A DNA stretch of 37,207 bases from Woeseiaceae bacterium (lineage in GTDB: Bacteria; Pseudomonadota; Gammaproteobacteria; Steroidobacterales; Woeseiaceae), in NCBI GenBank assembly GCA_028277185.1, contig JANQGQ010000006.1, positions 1 through 37,207 on the forward strand, in the 5' to 3' direction. The first letter of the stretch is position 1, and every line of letters begins with the position of its first letter. Both the position numbers and the translations under genes were made by a program. The notes below the pieces were generated by a model, which worked only from the letters and a program-made list of their open reading frames with translations, had not been told where the DNA came from and did not search any database. This document shows, one piece after another, positions 15,278 through 23,817 of the stretch.

Positions 15278-17995
15278 TCAGGCGACCGCGCGCGTCACCC
15301 GCTTGGGCTCGGATACCCCGTAACCCTGGGCATAGTCGATATCCATGCCCCGGAGCATCGTAATGATCTCTTCGTTTTCCGCAAACTCGGCAATCGTTTG
15401 CTTGCCGGTGAGACGTCCGATTTGAGCAATCGAGCGTACCATTTCGCGGTCGATCGGATCATGCAGTATCTCCTTGACGAAGCTGCCGTCGATTTTCAGG
15501 AAGTCAACCGGGAAATGCTTCAGATATCCGAAGGACGATAACCCGGTTCCGAAATCATCAAGCGCAAACTTGCAGCCGAGCTCCTTGAGTGCGTTGATGA
15601 AACGATTTGCCTGGGAGTAACTTGCAATGGCGGCGGTCTCGGTGATCTCGAAACAGATCTTGGTGGCGTCCAGACCGCTCATTTGAAACTGGTTGACGAC
15701 GAAGGGCAGGAACTTCTCGTCGCCTAAGCTCTTGCCGGAAAGGTTGATCGAACACAGCGCGAGTCGTTCACGCTCGTCGGCTTCGGAGACTAGCCAGCGG
15801 AAGGTGTTGCGGATGACCCAGCGGTCGATCTCCGGCGTCTTGTCGTAGCGCTCCGCGGCTTCGATGAAGAGGCCCGGAGAAATCACGCCACCGCTCTCGT
15901 CCCGCATTCTCAGGAGAATCTCGTAGTGAGCCCCCTCCTCGGTGTCGCGTAAGGGCAGGATCGTCTGCCGGTAGAGCTCGAAGCGGTTCTCCTGCAGCGC
16001 GTTGGTGATACGCGCGGCCCACTGCATCTCGCGGCGGCGGCGCATCAGATTGATGTCGTTTTCCTCGAAGCTGTGGACGCGGTTGCGACCCGCGTCCTTC
16101 GCGTGCGAGCAGGCGCTGTCGGCCGCCGTCAGCAGGGCCGCGACGTCCTCGTTGTCCGCCGTGATCGGTACGACACCGATGCTCACGGTCAGCGTGAACG
16201 GGCGCTCGTCCCACTTGAACGTGAATTCGGAGATCGATGCGCGCAGCGACTCCGCCGTCTGCATCGCCTCGTCGAGATTGCAGCTCTCCAGCAATACGCC
16301 GAACTCGTCGCCGCCGAGTCTTGCCAGCGTATCGCGCCAGCGGATCTTCGATTTGAGCAACGCGCCCAGCTGCCCCAGGAACTGGTCGCCGGCGCTGTGC
16401 CCGCAGGAATCGTTGACGATCTTGAACTGATCGAGATCGAGATACAGCAGTGCGTAGCTCGTTTCCCGAGCCTTCGCGCTCTTCAGCGCGCGTTCGAGTC
16501 TCGCCTCGAACTCGCGGCGATTGACGAGGCCGGTCAGGAGATCGTGCGAGGCGTGATAGCTGAGCCGCCGGTTCAGCTCCCGGGCTTCGCTGACGTCGTG
16601 AAAGACGAGAACGCCACCCGTTACTTCACCCTTGCCGTTCCGTATCGGCGACGCGGTGCTCTCGACGTAGAGCTCGTTGCCGTCCCGGCGGATCAGGAGC
16701 GTCGGCCGCACCGACTTGATGCGCCGGTCCCGGCTTATCGCCACGCCCATCGGGTTCTCGAGCGGCTCACAGGTTTCTTCGTGAAACGCACGGAAGATCT
16801 CGTCGATGGCCCGTCCGCTTGCGTCGTCGACCTTCCATCCCGTCAGATCCTCGGCGACGGGATTGACGTACTCCACGTTGCAATCGGCGTCCGTCGTGAT
16901 CACTCCGTCACCGATCGACTGCAGCGTAATCTGCGCGCTCTCCTTCTCACGGAACAGCGCGTCTTCGTAGATCTTGCGCTCCGTGATATCGGTTTCGACG
17001 CCGAGGATGCGGATCAGGCGGCCGTTCGGATCCACGATCGCTTTCGCGCGGCTGGTCATCCAGCGCCACTCGCCGTTTTGATGCCGCATGCGATGCGTGG
17101 ACTCGAAGACGGGCGTGTCGCCTTCGAGGTGGCGCCGCATCAGATTCTGGACACGCGCCATGTCATCCGGGTGCACGAGCTGATACCAGTCGAGATCGAG
17201 TTCCGATTCGTCGATCGGATAGCCGAGCATCCGTCGCCAGCGCGGCGAGAGACTCAGCTCCTTGTTGATCCCGTCGAAATCCCAGACGCCGTCGTTGGCC
17301 GTCAGCGAAACGAGCGTGTTCTTCTCGCGATAGTCGTCGAGCGCCCGCTTGTCGGCGGAGCGCTCCAGCCCGGTCGCAAGCGATGCCGCGAAGAGCTTGA
17401 TCAGCAGGTTCAGGCTTGCGTCCCACTCGCCGGTCGGCCCGTCGTTGCTGACGGCCAGAAAGCCCGCGATCTCGGCGTTGACGGCGAAACCGGTAAACAG
17501 CAGCGAGCCGACGTGGAGTTCGTTGAGTCGAGCCAGTTCGTCGGCGGCACGGGCGGTTGTCGCCACCGTGTCGCTGACCTCGACGACCCGCAAATGCCCC
17601 AGTCGGTCGACGAGCCACGGCCACGCCTCCAGCATTTCGCCTTCGAGCACTTCGAGGCGCGCCTGCGAAAACCCGCTGCGCGCGGTTACGACCGTTTCGA
17701 AGCTCCTGCCGTCAGCGCTGATCAGCGCAATACACGCCGCATCGGTACCCGATGCCTCCGGAACGTCGTCGATTACCGCTGCCAGATCCCGCGCCGGGTC
17801 GTCGGCGTCGAGCGCCTGAAGTGCGACGGCAATACGGGTTTGAAGAGCGTCGACCGAGCCGCGGGTACGGGTTCCGGCGCGTGGGCGGCGTGTACGAATC
17901 GTCGCGCTCGTATCAGACGGCGTAGCCATCGAACCCGGTTTAGCTGTCGGCATATGGCAATAGGCCCCCGAGGAACCCGTCTCTTCCGCGCCCAT
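15278..17995 (-). CDS. GAF-PAS-PAS-GGDEF-EAL cyclic-di-GMP signalling protein
   Basis: The 905-residue soluble protein has a GAF-like domain (about 45-215), a PAS_3 domain (225-340, ending in the PAC segment GVETDITERK), a second PAS (350-470), GGDEF (475-645) and EAL (650-897). The cyclase loop is intact (GGDEF 561-565) with an RxxD inhibitory site at 552-555. The phosphodiesterase domain has EIL in place of EAL (Glu692). It keeps the other catalytic residues: Asn751, Glu783, Asp813/814, Lys834, Glu870 and Gln890. Both activities are therefore possible; hydrolysis of c-di-GMP tuned by GTP and the sensor domains is typical of this layout. No membrane helices are seen. Internal ATGs at 17953 and 17929 are alternative starts. 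Confidence 0.95.
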   Translation of the reverse strand: MGAEETGSSGAYCHMPTAKPGSMATPSDTSATIRTRRPRAGTRTRGSVDALQTRIAVALQALDADDPARDLAAVIDDVPEASGTDAACIALISADGRSFETVVTARSGFSQARLEVLEGEMLEAWPWLVDRLGHLRVVEVSDTVATTARAADELARLNELHVGSLLFTGFAVNAEIAGFLAVSNDGPTGEWDASLNLLIKLFAASLATGLERSADKRALDDYREKNTLVSLTANDGVWDFDGINKELSLSPRWRRMLGYPIDESELDLDWYQLVHPDDMARVQNLMRRHLEGDTPVFESTHRMRHQNGEWRWMTSRAKAIVDPNGRLIRILGVETDITERKIYEDALFREKESAQITLQSIGDGVITTDADCNVEYVNPVAEDLTGWKVDDASGRAIDEIFRAFHEETCEPLENPMGVAISRDRRIKSVRPTLLIRRDGNELYVESTASPIRNGKGEVTGGVLVFHDVSEARELNRRLSYHASHDLLTGLVNRREFEARLERALKSAKARETSYALLYLDLDQFKIVNDSCGHSAGDQFLGQLGALLKSKIRWRDTLARLGGDEFGVLLESCNLDEAMQTAESLRASISEFTFKWDERPFTLTVSIGVVPITADNEDVAALLTAADSACSHAKDAGRNRVHSFEENDINLMRRRREMQWAARITNALQENRFELYRQTILPLRDTEEGAHYEILLRMRDESGGVISPGLFIEAAERYDKTPEIDRWVIRNTFRWLVSEADERERLALCSINLSGKSLGDEKFLPFVVNQFQMSGLDATKICFEITETAAIASYSQANRFINALKELGCKFALDDFGTGLSSFGYLKHFPVDFLKIDGSFVKEILHDPIDREMVRSIAQIGRLTGKQTIAEFAENEEIITMLRGMDIDYAQGYGVSEPKRVTRAVA

Positions 17996-18150
17996 TCTGA
18001 CAGCTTGGTGCAGGAATACAAGATAAGTGTCTCAAATTTATTGTTTTATGCCCGTTTCCGCGCGGCACCGAAAAGTCCTTGTCAACCCGTAGCAGTCTGA
18101 CCCGTTGCTTCGACTCACGGACACTGAACCGGCTCACAAGGAGACTAGCC

Positions 18151-20061
18151 ATGCCTGCTGTAATCCGCTTCCTCGCACTGACGTGCCTTGCGACGGGACT
18201 CGTCGCCTGCGGCGGCGGTGGCGATACGCCATCCCAGTCCGCGCCCGACCCCGTTGCCACCGTGGAATGCGACCCGGCGAATCCCTCGACCCACGCCGAG
18301 TGCGGCACCGTATTGCTCGGGCTCACCGACGCTGACGGCGACTTCCTGAACTACACCGTCGATGTCGTATCGCTCTCCCTCGAGACGGCCAACGGCCGTA
18401 TCGTCGAGACCCTGCCGCGCTCGACCCGAATCAACTTTGCCGAGTACGTCGATCTCACGGAGTTGCTTACGACCGCCACGGTCCCCCCGGCGACATACGT
18501 CGCAGGCGCGATCACGCTCGACTACGGCGCTGCGGAAGTGTTCGTCGAGCAGGACGGCGAAGCGAAGGCGGCTGTCGTGCTGGATGAGGACGGAAACGCG
18601 ATCGACCAGACTTCACTCGAAATCCGGCTCTCGGATCGCGATCGCCTGATCGTCACCAGAGGACGGCCCGCATTCCTGCAGCTGGACTTCGACCTTGCGG
18701 CGTCGCACGAAGTCGACGTTGTCCCCACTCCTGCCACCGCCGTTTCCGAGGCATTCATCGTCGCGGAAATCGATCCCGTCGACGAGAAGAGCTTGCGCGT
18801 CCGCGGGCCCGTTACCGGCGTCGACGTTGCCGACATGGCGTATACCGTTGCGATCCGACCGTTTCGCGACCGCGACGGGGACTTTGGCACCGCAACCGTC
18901 AACGTAGTCGACGACACCGAGTTCGAAATCGATGGCGAGCCGTTCGCGGGCAGCGCCGGGCTCGAAGCTCTGGCAGCGGCCGGTACCGGCACTCCCAGCG
19001 TTGCGTTGGGGACGCTCGACGTCGCCGCAAGATCCTTCACCGCGGAGCGTGTGCTCGCCGGTACCAGCGTGCCCGGCGCCGGCCGTGACGCCGTGATCGG
19101 CAACATCATCGCACGCAGCGGCAACACGCTGACGATCCGCGGCGCGACATTCGTTCCGCGCGACCGCAGCGCTCATTTCCATGACGACGTACTCGTCGGG
19201 ATCGGCGATACCACGCGCGTCTTCAAGGACGGGCACGACGCCGACTCCGTGTCGATCGCCGATCTGTCAGTGGGACAGCGCGTAACCGTGCTGGGTAATC
19301 GTCCGGCGACCGCCGAGTCGAGCGCTGAATCGCCCACCTTGTTCGTCGATGCCACCGACGGCGCGGTCAGAATGCACCTGACGCGCGTGTCGGGCACCGT
19401 CAATGAAGTGCTGCCGGGCGAGACGAAAGTCGACCTGCAGTCGATCGATCGCCGCCGTGTCAGCATCTTCGACTTCGCGGGCACGGGCGTGACGCCGGCT
19501 GACGATGCCGACCCCGGCAACTACCAGGTCGCCACCAGTCAGCTCGTCGTCAGCGCGTTTGCCGAGGATAAGCCCATCGTTGCCAAAGGCTTTCCGACCG
19601 CGTTCGGCAGCGCACCGGCCGATTTCACGGGCAGAACGCTGATCGACTTCACGGAAGTCCGCAGCAAGCTCGGCCTCGGTTGGGGGTCGGAGGGTACGTT
19701 TGCGCCGTTCCTGTCGCTGTCCACGGAAGGTCTCGTCATTGACAACGCGAACCCCGACATCGGACCGCGCCAGTACATCAAGCAGGGTCCGGTGCTGATC
19801 GACCTCACGGAACTGCCGTCCGGCACGAGCGTGGTCCCCGCATCGGGCAAGACGCTGTTCTCGATCAAGACGCGCGACAGCATCCGGCTCTATTCGGACT
19901 TTGGCGACTTCGCCGACGACCTGGGCTTAAGTCTGGACGGCGCCACGCCGATGCGGTCGATGCACGCCTACGGCAGCTACGACGCAGCCGGCAACGTGTT
20001 TACCGCGAACAAGGTTGGCGTCTTCCTGTTGACCCCCGATACCGGAAACGATACCGACTGA
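18151..20061 (+). CDS. Large secreted lipoprotein with DUF4382-like N-terminal domain and DUF5666-like beta repeats
   Basis: The start at 18151 is set by an AAGGAG site 7 nt upstream and gives a 636-residue lipoprotein with lipobox LVAC (Cys20) followed by a Gly-rich tether. Residues ~45-150 (GTVLLGLTDADGDFLNYTVDVVSL ...) resemble DUF4382 domains. The rest is Asp/Thr/Val-rich beta structure with repeated hydrophobic strands (for example VIGNIIARSGNTLTIRGATF) like DUF5666 proteins. No catalytic motif is visible. Position +2 after the Cys is Gly, so outer-membrane sorting is likely. A strong terminator follows. The function is unknown; surface or periplasmic scaffolding is a guess. Confidence 0.85.
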   Translation: MPAVIRFLALTCLATGLVACGGGGDTPSQSAPDPVATVECDPANPSTHAECGTVLLGLTDADGDFLNYTVDVVSLSLETANGRIVETLPRSTRINFAEYVDLTELLTTATVPPATYVAGAITLDYGAAEVFVEQDGEAKAAVVLDEDGNAIDQTSLEIRLSDRDRLIVTRGRPAFLQLDFDLAASHEVDVVPTPATAVSEAFIVAEIDPVDEKSLRVRGPVTGVDVADMAYTVAIRPFRDRDGDFGTATVNVVDDTEFEIDGEPFAGSAGLEALAAAGTGTPSVALGTLDVAARSFTAERVLAGTSVPGAGRDAVIGNIIARSGNTLTIRGATFVPRDRSAHFHDDVLVGIGDTTRVFKDGHDADSVSIADLSVGQRVTVLGNRPATAESSAESPTLFVDATDGAVRMHLTRVSGTVNEVLPGETKVDLQSIDRRRVSIFDFAGTGVTPADDADPGNYQVATSQLVVSAFAEDKPIVAKGFPTAFGSAPADFTGRTLIDFTEVRSKLGLGWGSEGTFAPFLSLSTEGLVIDNANPDIGPRQYIKQGPVLIDLTELPSGTSVVPASGKTLFSIKTRDSIRLYSDFGDFADDLGLSLDGATPMRSMHAYGSYDAAGNVFTANKVGVFLLTPDTGNDTD

Positions 20062-20130
20062 AGCCACTGAGACGATCCGGCGAAACGATCCCCTGATTCC
20101 CCCACGTTTTCGCTGTGAAGTTTGGCTTGA

Positions 20131-20161
20131 CCCGCTGCCGATACGGCAGCGGGTTTTTTTA
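20131..20161 (+). terminator. Rho-independent terminator after the lipoprotein gene
   Basis: A perfect 10-bp stem (20131-20140 CCCGCTGCCG with 20144-20153 CGGCAGCGGG, 3-nt loop ATA) is followed by seven T residues (20154-20160). It serves the plus-strand lipoprotein gene. Its tail touches the stop codon of the convergent CBS gene (20159-20161). Confidence 0.93.
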
Positions 20162-20581
20162 TTGCCGTTTACGCCCCTTGCGGCTCGACGGCGTCGGCGG
20201 GTTCTTAGCGACGTAGCGGTGTTCCTCGACGAGCTTCAGAAGATCGAACGCGCTAAGAAAACCGACGACGCGCTGCTCGTGCGTAACCACGAGGTGGTGG
20301 ATACCGTGATTGCGCATGACCCGTGCCGCAATGCTCACGTCCTCGTACTGCGGGACCGTGTAGACCTTCTCGGTCATGATCTTGCTGACGGGCGACCCCG
20401 CCTTGAGGTCCCGCGCCAGATCTCCCGCTGACACGACACCGACCGGCTGCCCGTCCGAATCGACGACCGGCACCGAGCTGATGCCGTTATTATCGAGCAG
20501 ACCGCGGACGTGCTCCACGCTCTGGTGCGGCTCGGCGACTACTACCGAGGCGCTCATCAGTTCATTGACCTTGACGTTCAT
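20159..20581 (-). CDS. CBS-domain pair protein
   Basis: The 140-residue protein consists of two CBS motifs: residues ~7-60 with SASVVVAEPHQSVEHVRGLL and GVVSAGDL, and ~68-122 with VYTVPQYEDVSIAARVM and GFLSAFDL. It ends in a basic tail rich in Lys/Arg. CBS pairs bind adenine nucleotides (AMP, ATP, SAM) and act as energy sensors. As a stand-alone domain pair its partner is unknown. It converges on the terminator of the lipoprotein gene and is followed upstream by the LysR gene in the same direction, separated by 97 bp. Confidence 0.9.
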   Translation of the reverse strand: MNVKVNELMSASVVVAEPHQSVEHVRGLLDNNGISSVPVVDSDGQPVGVVSAGDLARDLKAGSPVSKIMTEKVYTVPQYEDVSIAARVMRNHGIHHLVVTHEQRVVGFLSAFDLLKLVEEHRYVAKNPPTPSSRKGRKRQ

Positions 20582-20678
20582 GCTGACTCCGGCGGGATGA
20601 ATGCGTTCAGCATGCGCGAGGCACGCGGCGAAGTGGCTCCGTAATAACCACTAGGGAGCCCTGCGTGCAAACCCGCCG

Positions 20679-21551
20679 CTAAAGATACGCGGACCGCTCA
20701 CCGAGTATCAGGGGAGCCGCGGCTTCAACGGTCTCGGTGAAGAACTCCCGCGCAACCCGCACCCGGGCCGTGCTGCGAAGATCCACGTGGCTCAGCACCC
20801 AGATGCCCCAGGTCGAGGGCGTCAGTTCGAGATCCAGCCGCCGCAGCGTCGTGCTGGAGTCGGCCTCGAAACAGGGCATACGGGCCAACCCGAGCCCGGC
20901 CTCCACGGCTGCAAGCATCGTGATGAGATTGTCGACGCGCAGGGCCACGGTCGCTTCCGGGAAATGCGTCGCGACCCATTCCGGGAGCGGCCCCTGGGAC
21001 CGAAAGAGAACGACGCGCGGCGACGCCTCGAGCGCGGGCCAGTGCCGCGGATTGACGTAGACGCCGTGGCGCAAGGGCACGATTTCCCTCCCCACCAGAT
21101 AATCCGGCGGGGAGGCGGTCAACCTGAGGGCGAGATCGGCTTCGCGGGCCTGCAGGTCCAGCGGCCCGGTCGTCGTCAGCAGCTCCAGGTCGATACACGG
21201 GTACCGCGCATCGAACGCGCTGAGCGCCGGCACGACGATCCGATTCGCGAAATCGTAAGGGACCGTGAGCTTCAGCGGCCCGGACAGGACGGCGTCGCGG
21301 CCGAAGACCTGCCGGTCGATGGCCTGCGCGCTGGCTTCCATGGCCACCGCCATCGGCACCATGTTCTCACCGGCCTGAGTCAGCGCGTAGCCGTCGCGAC
21401 TCCGGTCAAACAGGCGCGCCGCAAGCGTCTTCTCGAGGGCGGCCACACGCCGCGCCACGGTCGTGTGATTGATGCCGAGGGCCCGGCCCGCGCGACTGAC
21501 CGACCCTTCCCGCGAAACGGCGAGGAAAACCCGCAGGTCGTCCCAGTTCAT
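20679..21551 (-). CDS. LysR-family transcriptional regulator
   Basis: The ATG at 21551 gives a 290-residue LysR regulator. It is preceded by a GGGGAGG ribosome site and begins MNWDDLRVFLAV, the canonical family start; a longer open frame upstream is not used. The winged helix-turn-helix spans residues 1-60 (SVSRAGRALGINHTTVARRVAALEK), and the effector-binding PBP fold runs from about 88 to 285. The closest theme is the LTTR subgroup that starts M-x-W-D-D. It is divergent from the SDR gene, and the 125-bp gap holds a palindromic site, so it probably controls the SDR gene and itself. The inducer is unknown. Confidence 0.93.
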   Translation of the reverse strand: MNWDDLRVFLAVSREGSVSRAGRALGINHTTVARRVAALEKTLAARLFDRSRDGYALTQAGENMVPMAVAMEASAQAIDRQVFGRDAVLSGPLKLTVPYDFANRIVVPALSAFDARYPCIDLELLTTTGPLDLQAREADLALRLTASPPDYLVGREIVPLRHGVYVNPRHWPALEASPRVVLFRSQGPLPEWVATHFPEATVALRVDNLITMLAAVEAGLGLARMPCFEADSSTTLRRLDLELTPSTWGIWVLSHVDLRSTARVRVAREFFTETVEAAAPLILGERSAYL

Positions 21552-21573
21552 CCCAACCTCCCCTGTCTCCTGT

Positions 21574-21591
21574 ATGTGCAATTTCGCACAT
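21574..21591. promoter_or_regulatory. Palindromic candidate LysR operator between the LysR and SDR genes
   Basis: A perfect inverted repeat ATGTGC-N6-GCACAT (arms 21574-21579 and 21586-21591) contains the T-N11-A core typical of LysR-type regulator binding sites. It sits 23 bp upstream of the LysR ATG and about 86 bp upstream of the SDR ATG. A second, shorter palindrome TGCGCA lies downstream toward the SDR gene. The position fits a recognition site for divergent control and autorepression. Confidence 0.7.
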
Positions 21592-21676
21592 TCCAATGGC
21601 TTTTTCACGCGTTTACTGCATGTTTCTGCGCATCTACAGTACGTCCATCGACCCCACCCCAACCGAGGAACCGACC

Positions 21677-22405
21677 ATGAAACTTGCAGACAGAACCGCT
21701 TTCGTCACCGGCGCCAATCGCGGCATTGGCCGGGCCACTGTCACTGCCCTGCTCGACGCCGGGGTACGAAAGGTCTACGCGGGCGCACGCCGTGTCGACA
21801 GCCTGCCCGCCTTCGACGATCCGCGCGTCCAGCCCGTGGCCATCGACATTACCGACCCGGCGACGATCGAGGCCGCCGCGGCGGCTGCCGGGGACGTGGA
21901 TCTCCTGATCAACAACGCGGGCACCGCCGCCTTCGGCAAGCTCGAGGACGCGCCGCTGGAATCGGTTCACGCCGATATGGAGGTCAACTACTTCGGCACG
22001 CTGAACGTGATCCGCCGCTTCCTGCCGATTCTGGAGACCAGAAGAGACGCCGCCATCGTCAACGTCGTAACGATCGCGGCTTTCGTGAGCTTTCCGGGCC
22101 TGGGCGGTTACAGTGCGTCGAAAGCGGCGCTGTATTCGCTATCGCAAGGGCTGCGCATCGATCTGGCGCCGCGGGGCATCAGCGTGCACACGGTAAATCC
22201 CGGTCCGATCGACACGGACATGGCCAAAGACCTGGACATGGCCAAGACCACGCCGGAAACCGCCGCCCACAACATCGTCCGCGGGCTTGCGAACGGCGAC
22301 ATCGATATCTTCCCGGACCCGGCCGCGGTCGACATGTTCGGCGTCTGGCAAGGCAACTACCGGGACCTGGAAGCAGCCGTCTCCGCGATGCACCACCAGG
22401 CTTAA
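21677..22405 (+). CDS. SDR-family oxidoreductase
   Basis: With the ATG at 21677 (GAGGAA site upstream) the product is a 242-residue classical short-chain dehydrogenase/reductase. It has the cofactor loop TGANRGIG, the structural NNAG, and the catalytic YSASK. The residue 13 before the catalytic Tyr, normally Ser, is Thr (NVVTIAAFVSF); Thr can substitute but is unusual. An Arg-rich AGARRVDSL after the second strand suggests NADPH preference. The substrate is unknown. The divergent LysR gene and shared operator suggest induction by the substrate. A strong terminator follows. Confidence 0.92.
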   Translation: MKLADRTAFVTGANRGIGRATVTALLDAGVRKVYAGARRVDSLPAFDDPRVQPVAIDITDPATIEAAAAAAGDVDLLINNAGTAAFGKLEDAPLESVHADMEVNYFGTLNVIRRFLPILETRRDAAIVNVVTIAAFVSFPGLGGYSASKAALYSLSQGLRIDLAPRGISVHTVNPGPIDTDMAKDLDMAKTTPETAAHNIVRGLANGDIDIFPDPAAVDMFGVWQGNYRDLEAAVSAMHHQA

Positions 22406-22418
22406 GCGGAGTACCGAC

Positions 22419-22451
22419 CGAGGCGACGCGGGGCCCGCGTCGCCTCGTTTT
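22419..22451 (+). terminator. Rho-independent terminator after the SDR gene
   Basis: A very long GC-rich hairpin has arms CGAGGCGACGCGGG (22419-22432) and CCCGCGTCGCCTCG (22434-22447). Sterically the inner pairs open into a small loop. It is followed by TTTT at 22448-22451. It begins 13 bp after the SDR stop. The minus-strand side lacks a T-run, so it is directional. Confidence 0.88.
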
Positions 22452-22457
22452 GACAGC

Positions 22458-23663
22458 TCAGCTAAGTGCCCGCGCAGCACCGGACGCGGGCGCAGCCGGT
22501 TCCCGCCTGGACCAAAGTCCAAACAAGGGGCGCAGCCAGGCGACACGCCGAATGACGAACTCGTGAAGCAGGAAGCAGCCGCCGGCGGTTGCGGCGACGA
22601 CCAGCAGAGGTTCGAACACCGGCCCGAGCTCGAAGCGCGCGAGCTCAGCGCCTGCAACGACGATGATCGTCTGATGCAGGATGTACCAGCAGAACACCGC
22701 TCCGGTCGCGTAGCGAAGGCCCGGCAACGGTCCGCGCACCAGATGATGAGCCCAGCCCAGCACCGTCAGGATCCACAACCAGCGATTCAGGTAGATCACG
22801 AACATGTTCAGAGTCTCGAGCACCGTGCCGGGCGAGTCGGGCAACAAGACGCGGCCCGCGTACAGCGCGATGAATGACGCCACGGCAGCCGCAAGCAGCC
22901 AGCTCCGCCGGCGGGCCAGTTCGCCCCAGATGCCCGGGTCGCGGCCGATCACGAAACCGTAGAGGAAGAACGTCCCGTACATGACGTGTGCATAGAAGTC
23001 GCCCGTCAGCGAATGATCGATGTACGGGAAGCTCGGGAACACGAAGAGCCCCCAGACCATGAGCGGCGCGAGCGGCAGCAGCACGAGCGGCGCGCCGCGC
23101 AGACGCAGCAGCGCCTCGCGGACCCCGGCACCGCGCCCGTTCAGCCAGCCCATCAGCGGCATGAAGAGGAGCGTGTAGAACAGCACATACGGCAGGTACC
23201 AGAGATGGTTCCACGTCCAGACGATGCGGTTCTCGCCGCCCCAGGCCTCGCCGGGAAAGTCCTCGAAAGTCAGATAGCGGCGCATGAAGTCGAGGAAGCC
23301 GGGCTCGATGACGCCGGCCGCAAGCGCCTGGTAGTAGGGCTGCGGCGCCACCACGATGGCCATTCCGAACACCAGCGGCACGAGCAGACGGACGCTGCGC
23401 CTCGCGGCGAGGCGCATTGGCGTATAGCGCCCCCAGACGAAACTCAGCGCCAGCCCCGAGATCAGAAACAGCAGCGGCATCCGCCACTGGTTGACCAGCG
23501 TCATCGGCAGCTTCAGCCACTCGGCCTGATAGGCCGACTTGATGTGCCAGCCCCAGTCGGCGACGTAGAACATGCCCACGTGGTAGAGAATCAGCAGGCT
23601 GAAGGCGAACACCCTGAGCGCGTCCACGTCATAGCGACGGTTGTCTCGCGGCATCTCGATCAT
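22458..23663 (-). CDS. Acyltransferase-3 family membrane protein (OpgC-like)
   Basis: The 401-residue protein has about ten transmembrane helices of the acyltransferase-3 fold. It opens with RRYDVDALRVFAFSLLILYHVG, containing the D-x-L-R and Y-H motif that carries the catalytic His, and has WRMPLLFLISG and an internal NHLWYLPYVLFY. Members transfer acetyl or succinyl groups to extracytoplasmic glycans; OpgC succinylates periplasmic glucans. The specific substrate is not predictable. The first ATG has a GGAG site 7 nt upstream. It is divergent from the LytTR regulator, and the short region between them has the direct repeats expected of a LytTR site. Confidence 0.92.
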   Translation of the reverse strand: MIEMPRDNRRYDVDALRVFAFSLLILYHVGMFYVADWGWHIKSAYQAEWLKLPMTLVNQWRMPLLFLISGLALSFVWGRYTPMRLAARRSVRLLVPLVFGMAIVVAPQPYYQALAAGVIEPGFLDFMRRYLTFEDFPGEAWGGENRIVWTWNHLWYLPYVLFYTLLFMPLMGWLNGRGAGVREALLRLRGAPLVLLPLAPLMVWGLFVFPSFPYIDHSLTGDFYAHVMYGTFFLYGFVIGRDPGIWGELARRRSWLLAAAVASFIALYAGRVLLPDSPGTVLETLNMFVIYLNRWLWILTVLGWAHHLVRGPLPGLRYATGAVFCWYILHQTIIVVAGAELARFELGPVFEPLLVVAATAGGCFLLHEFVIRRVAWLRPLFGLWSRREPAAPASGAARALS

Positions 23664-23747
23664 TGAAAGACTCCATACGGTTAGCGCCGATCATTCTGGG
23701 CGTTGCACAACGCCGAGGCCGCCGGAAAGTGGCGCGTGGATGGGCTC

Positions 23748-23778
23748 CTGTGACGAATATCCGGGTTTCTGTGACGAA
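23748..23778 (+). promoter_or_regulatory. Pair of 10-bp direct repeats, candidate LytTR binding site
   Basis: Two identical copies of CTGTGACGAA lie at 23748-23757 and 23769-23778. The start-to-start distance is 21 bp, two helical turns. Paired direct repeats of about 9-10 bp separated by about two turns are the standard target architecture of LytTR-domain regulators. A degenerate half copy (AGGACGAA, 23782-23789) continues the series one turn further. The sites lie 40-70 bp upstream of the LytTR gene and about 85-115 bp upstream of the divergent acyltransferase start. Confidence 0.75.
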
Positions 23779-23817
23779 CGGAGGACGAAATCCCCTTCGG
23801 GCGGTTAGGATTGCGCG

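Noticed and set aside
16073..18100. A 675-codon open frame opposite the GGDEF-EAL gene
   Set aside because: Antisense shadow of a protein with intact, ordered domains. It has no motif of its own.
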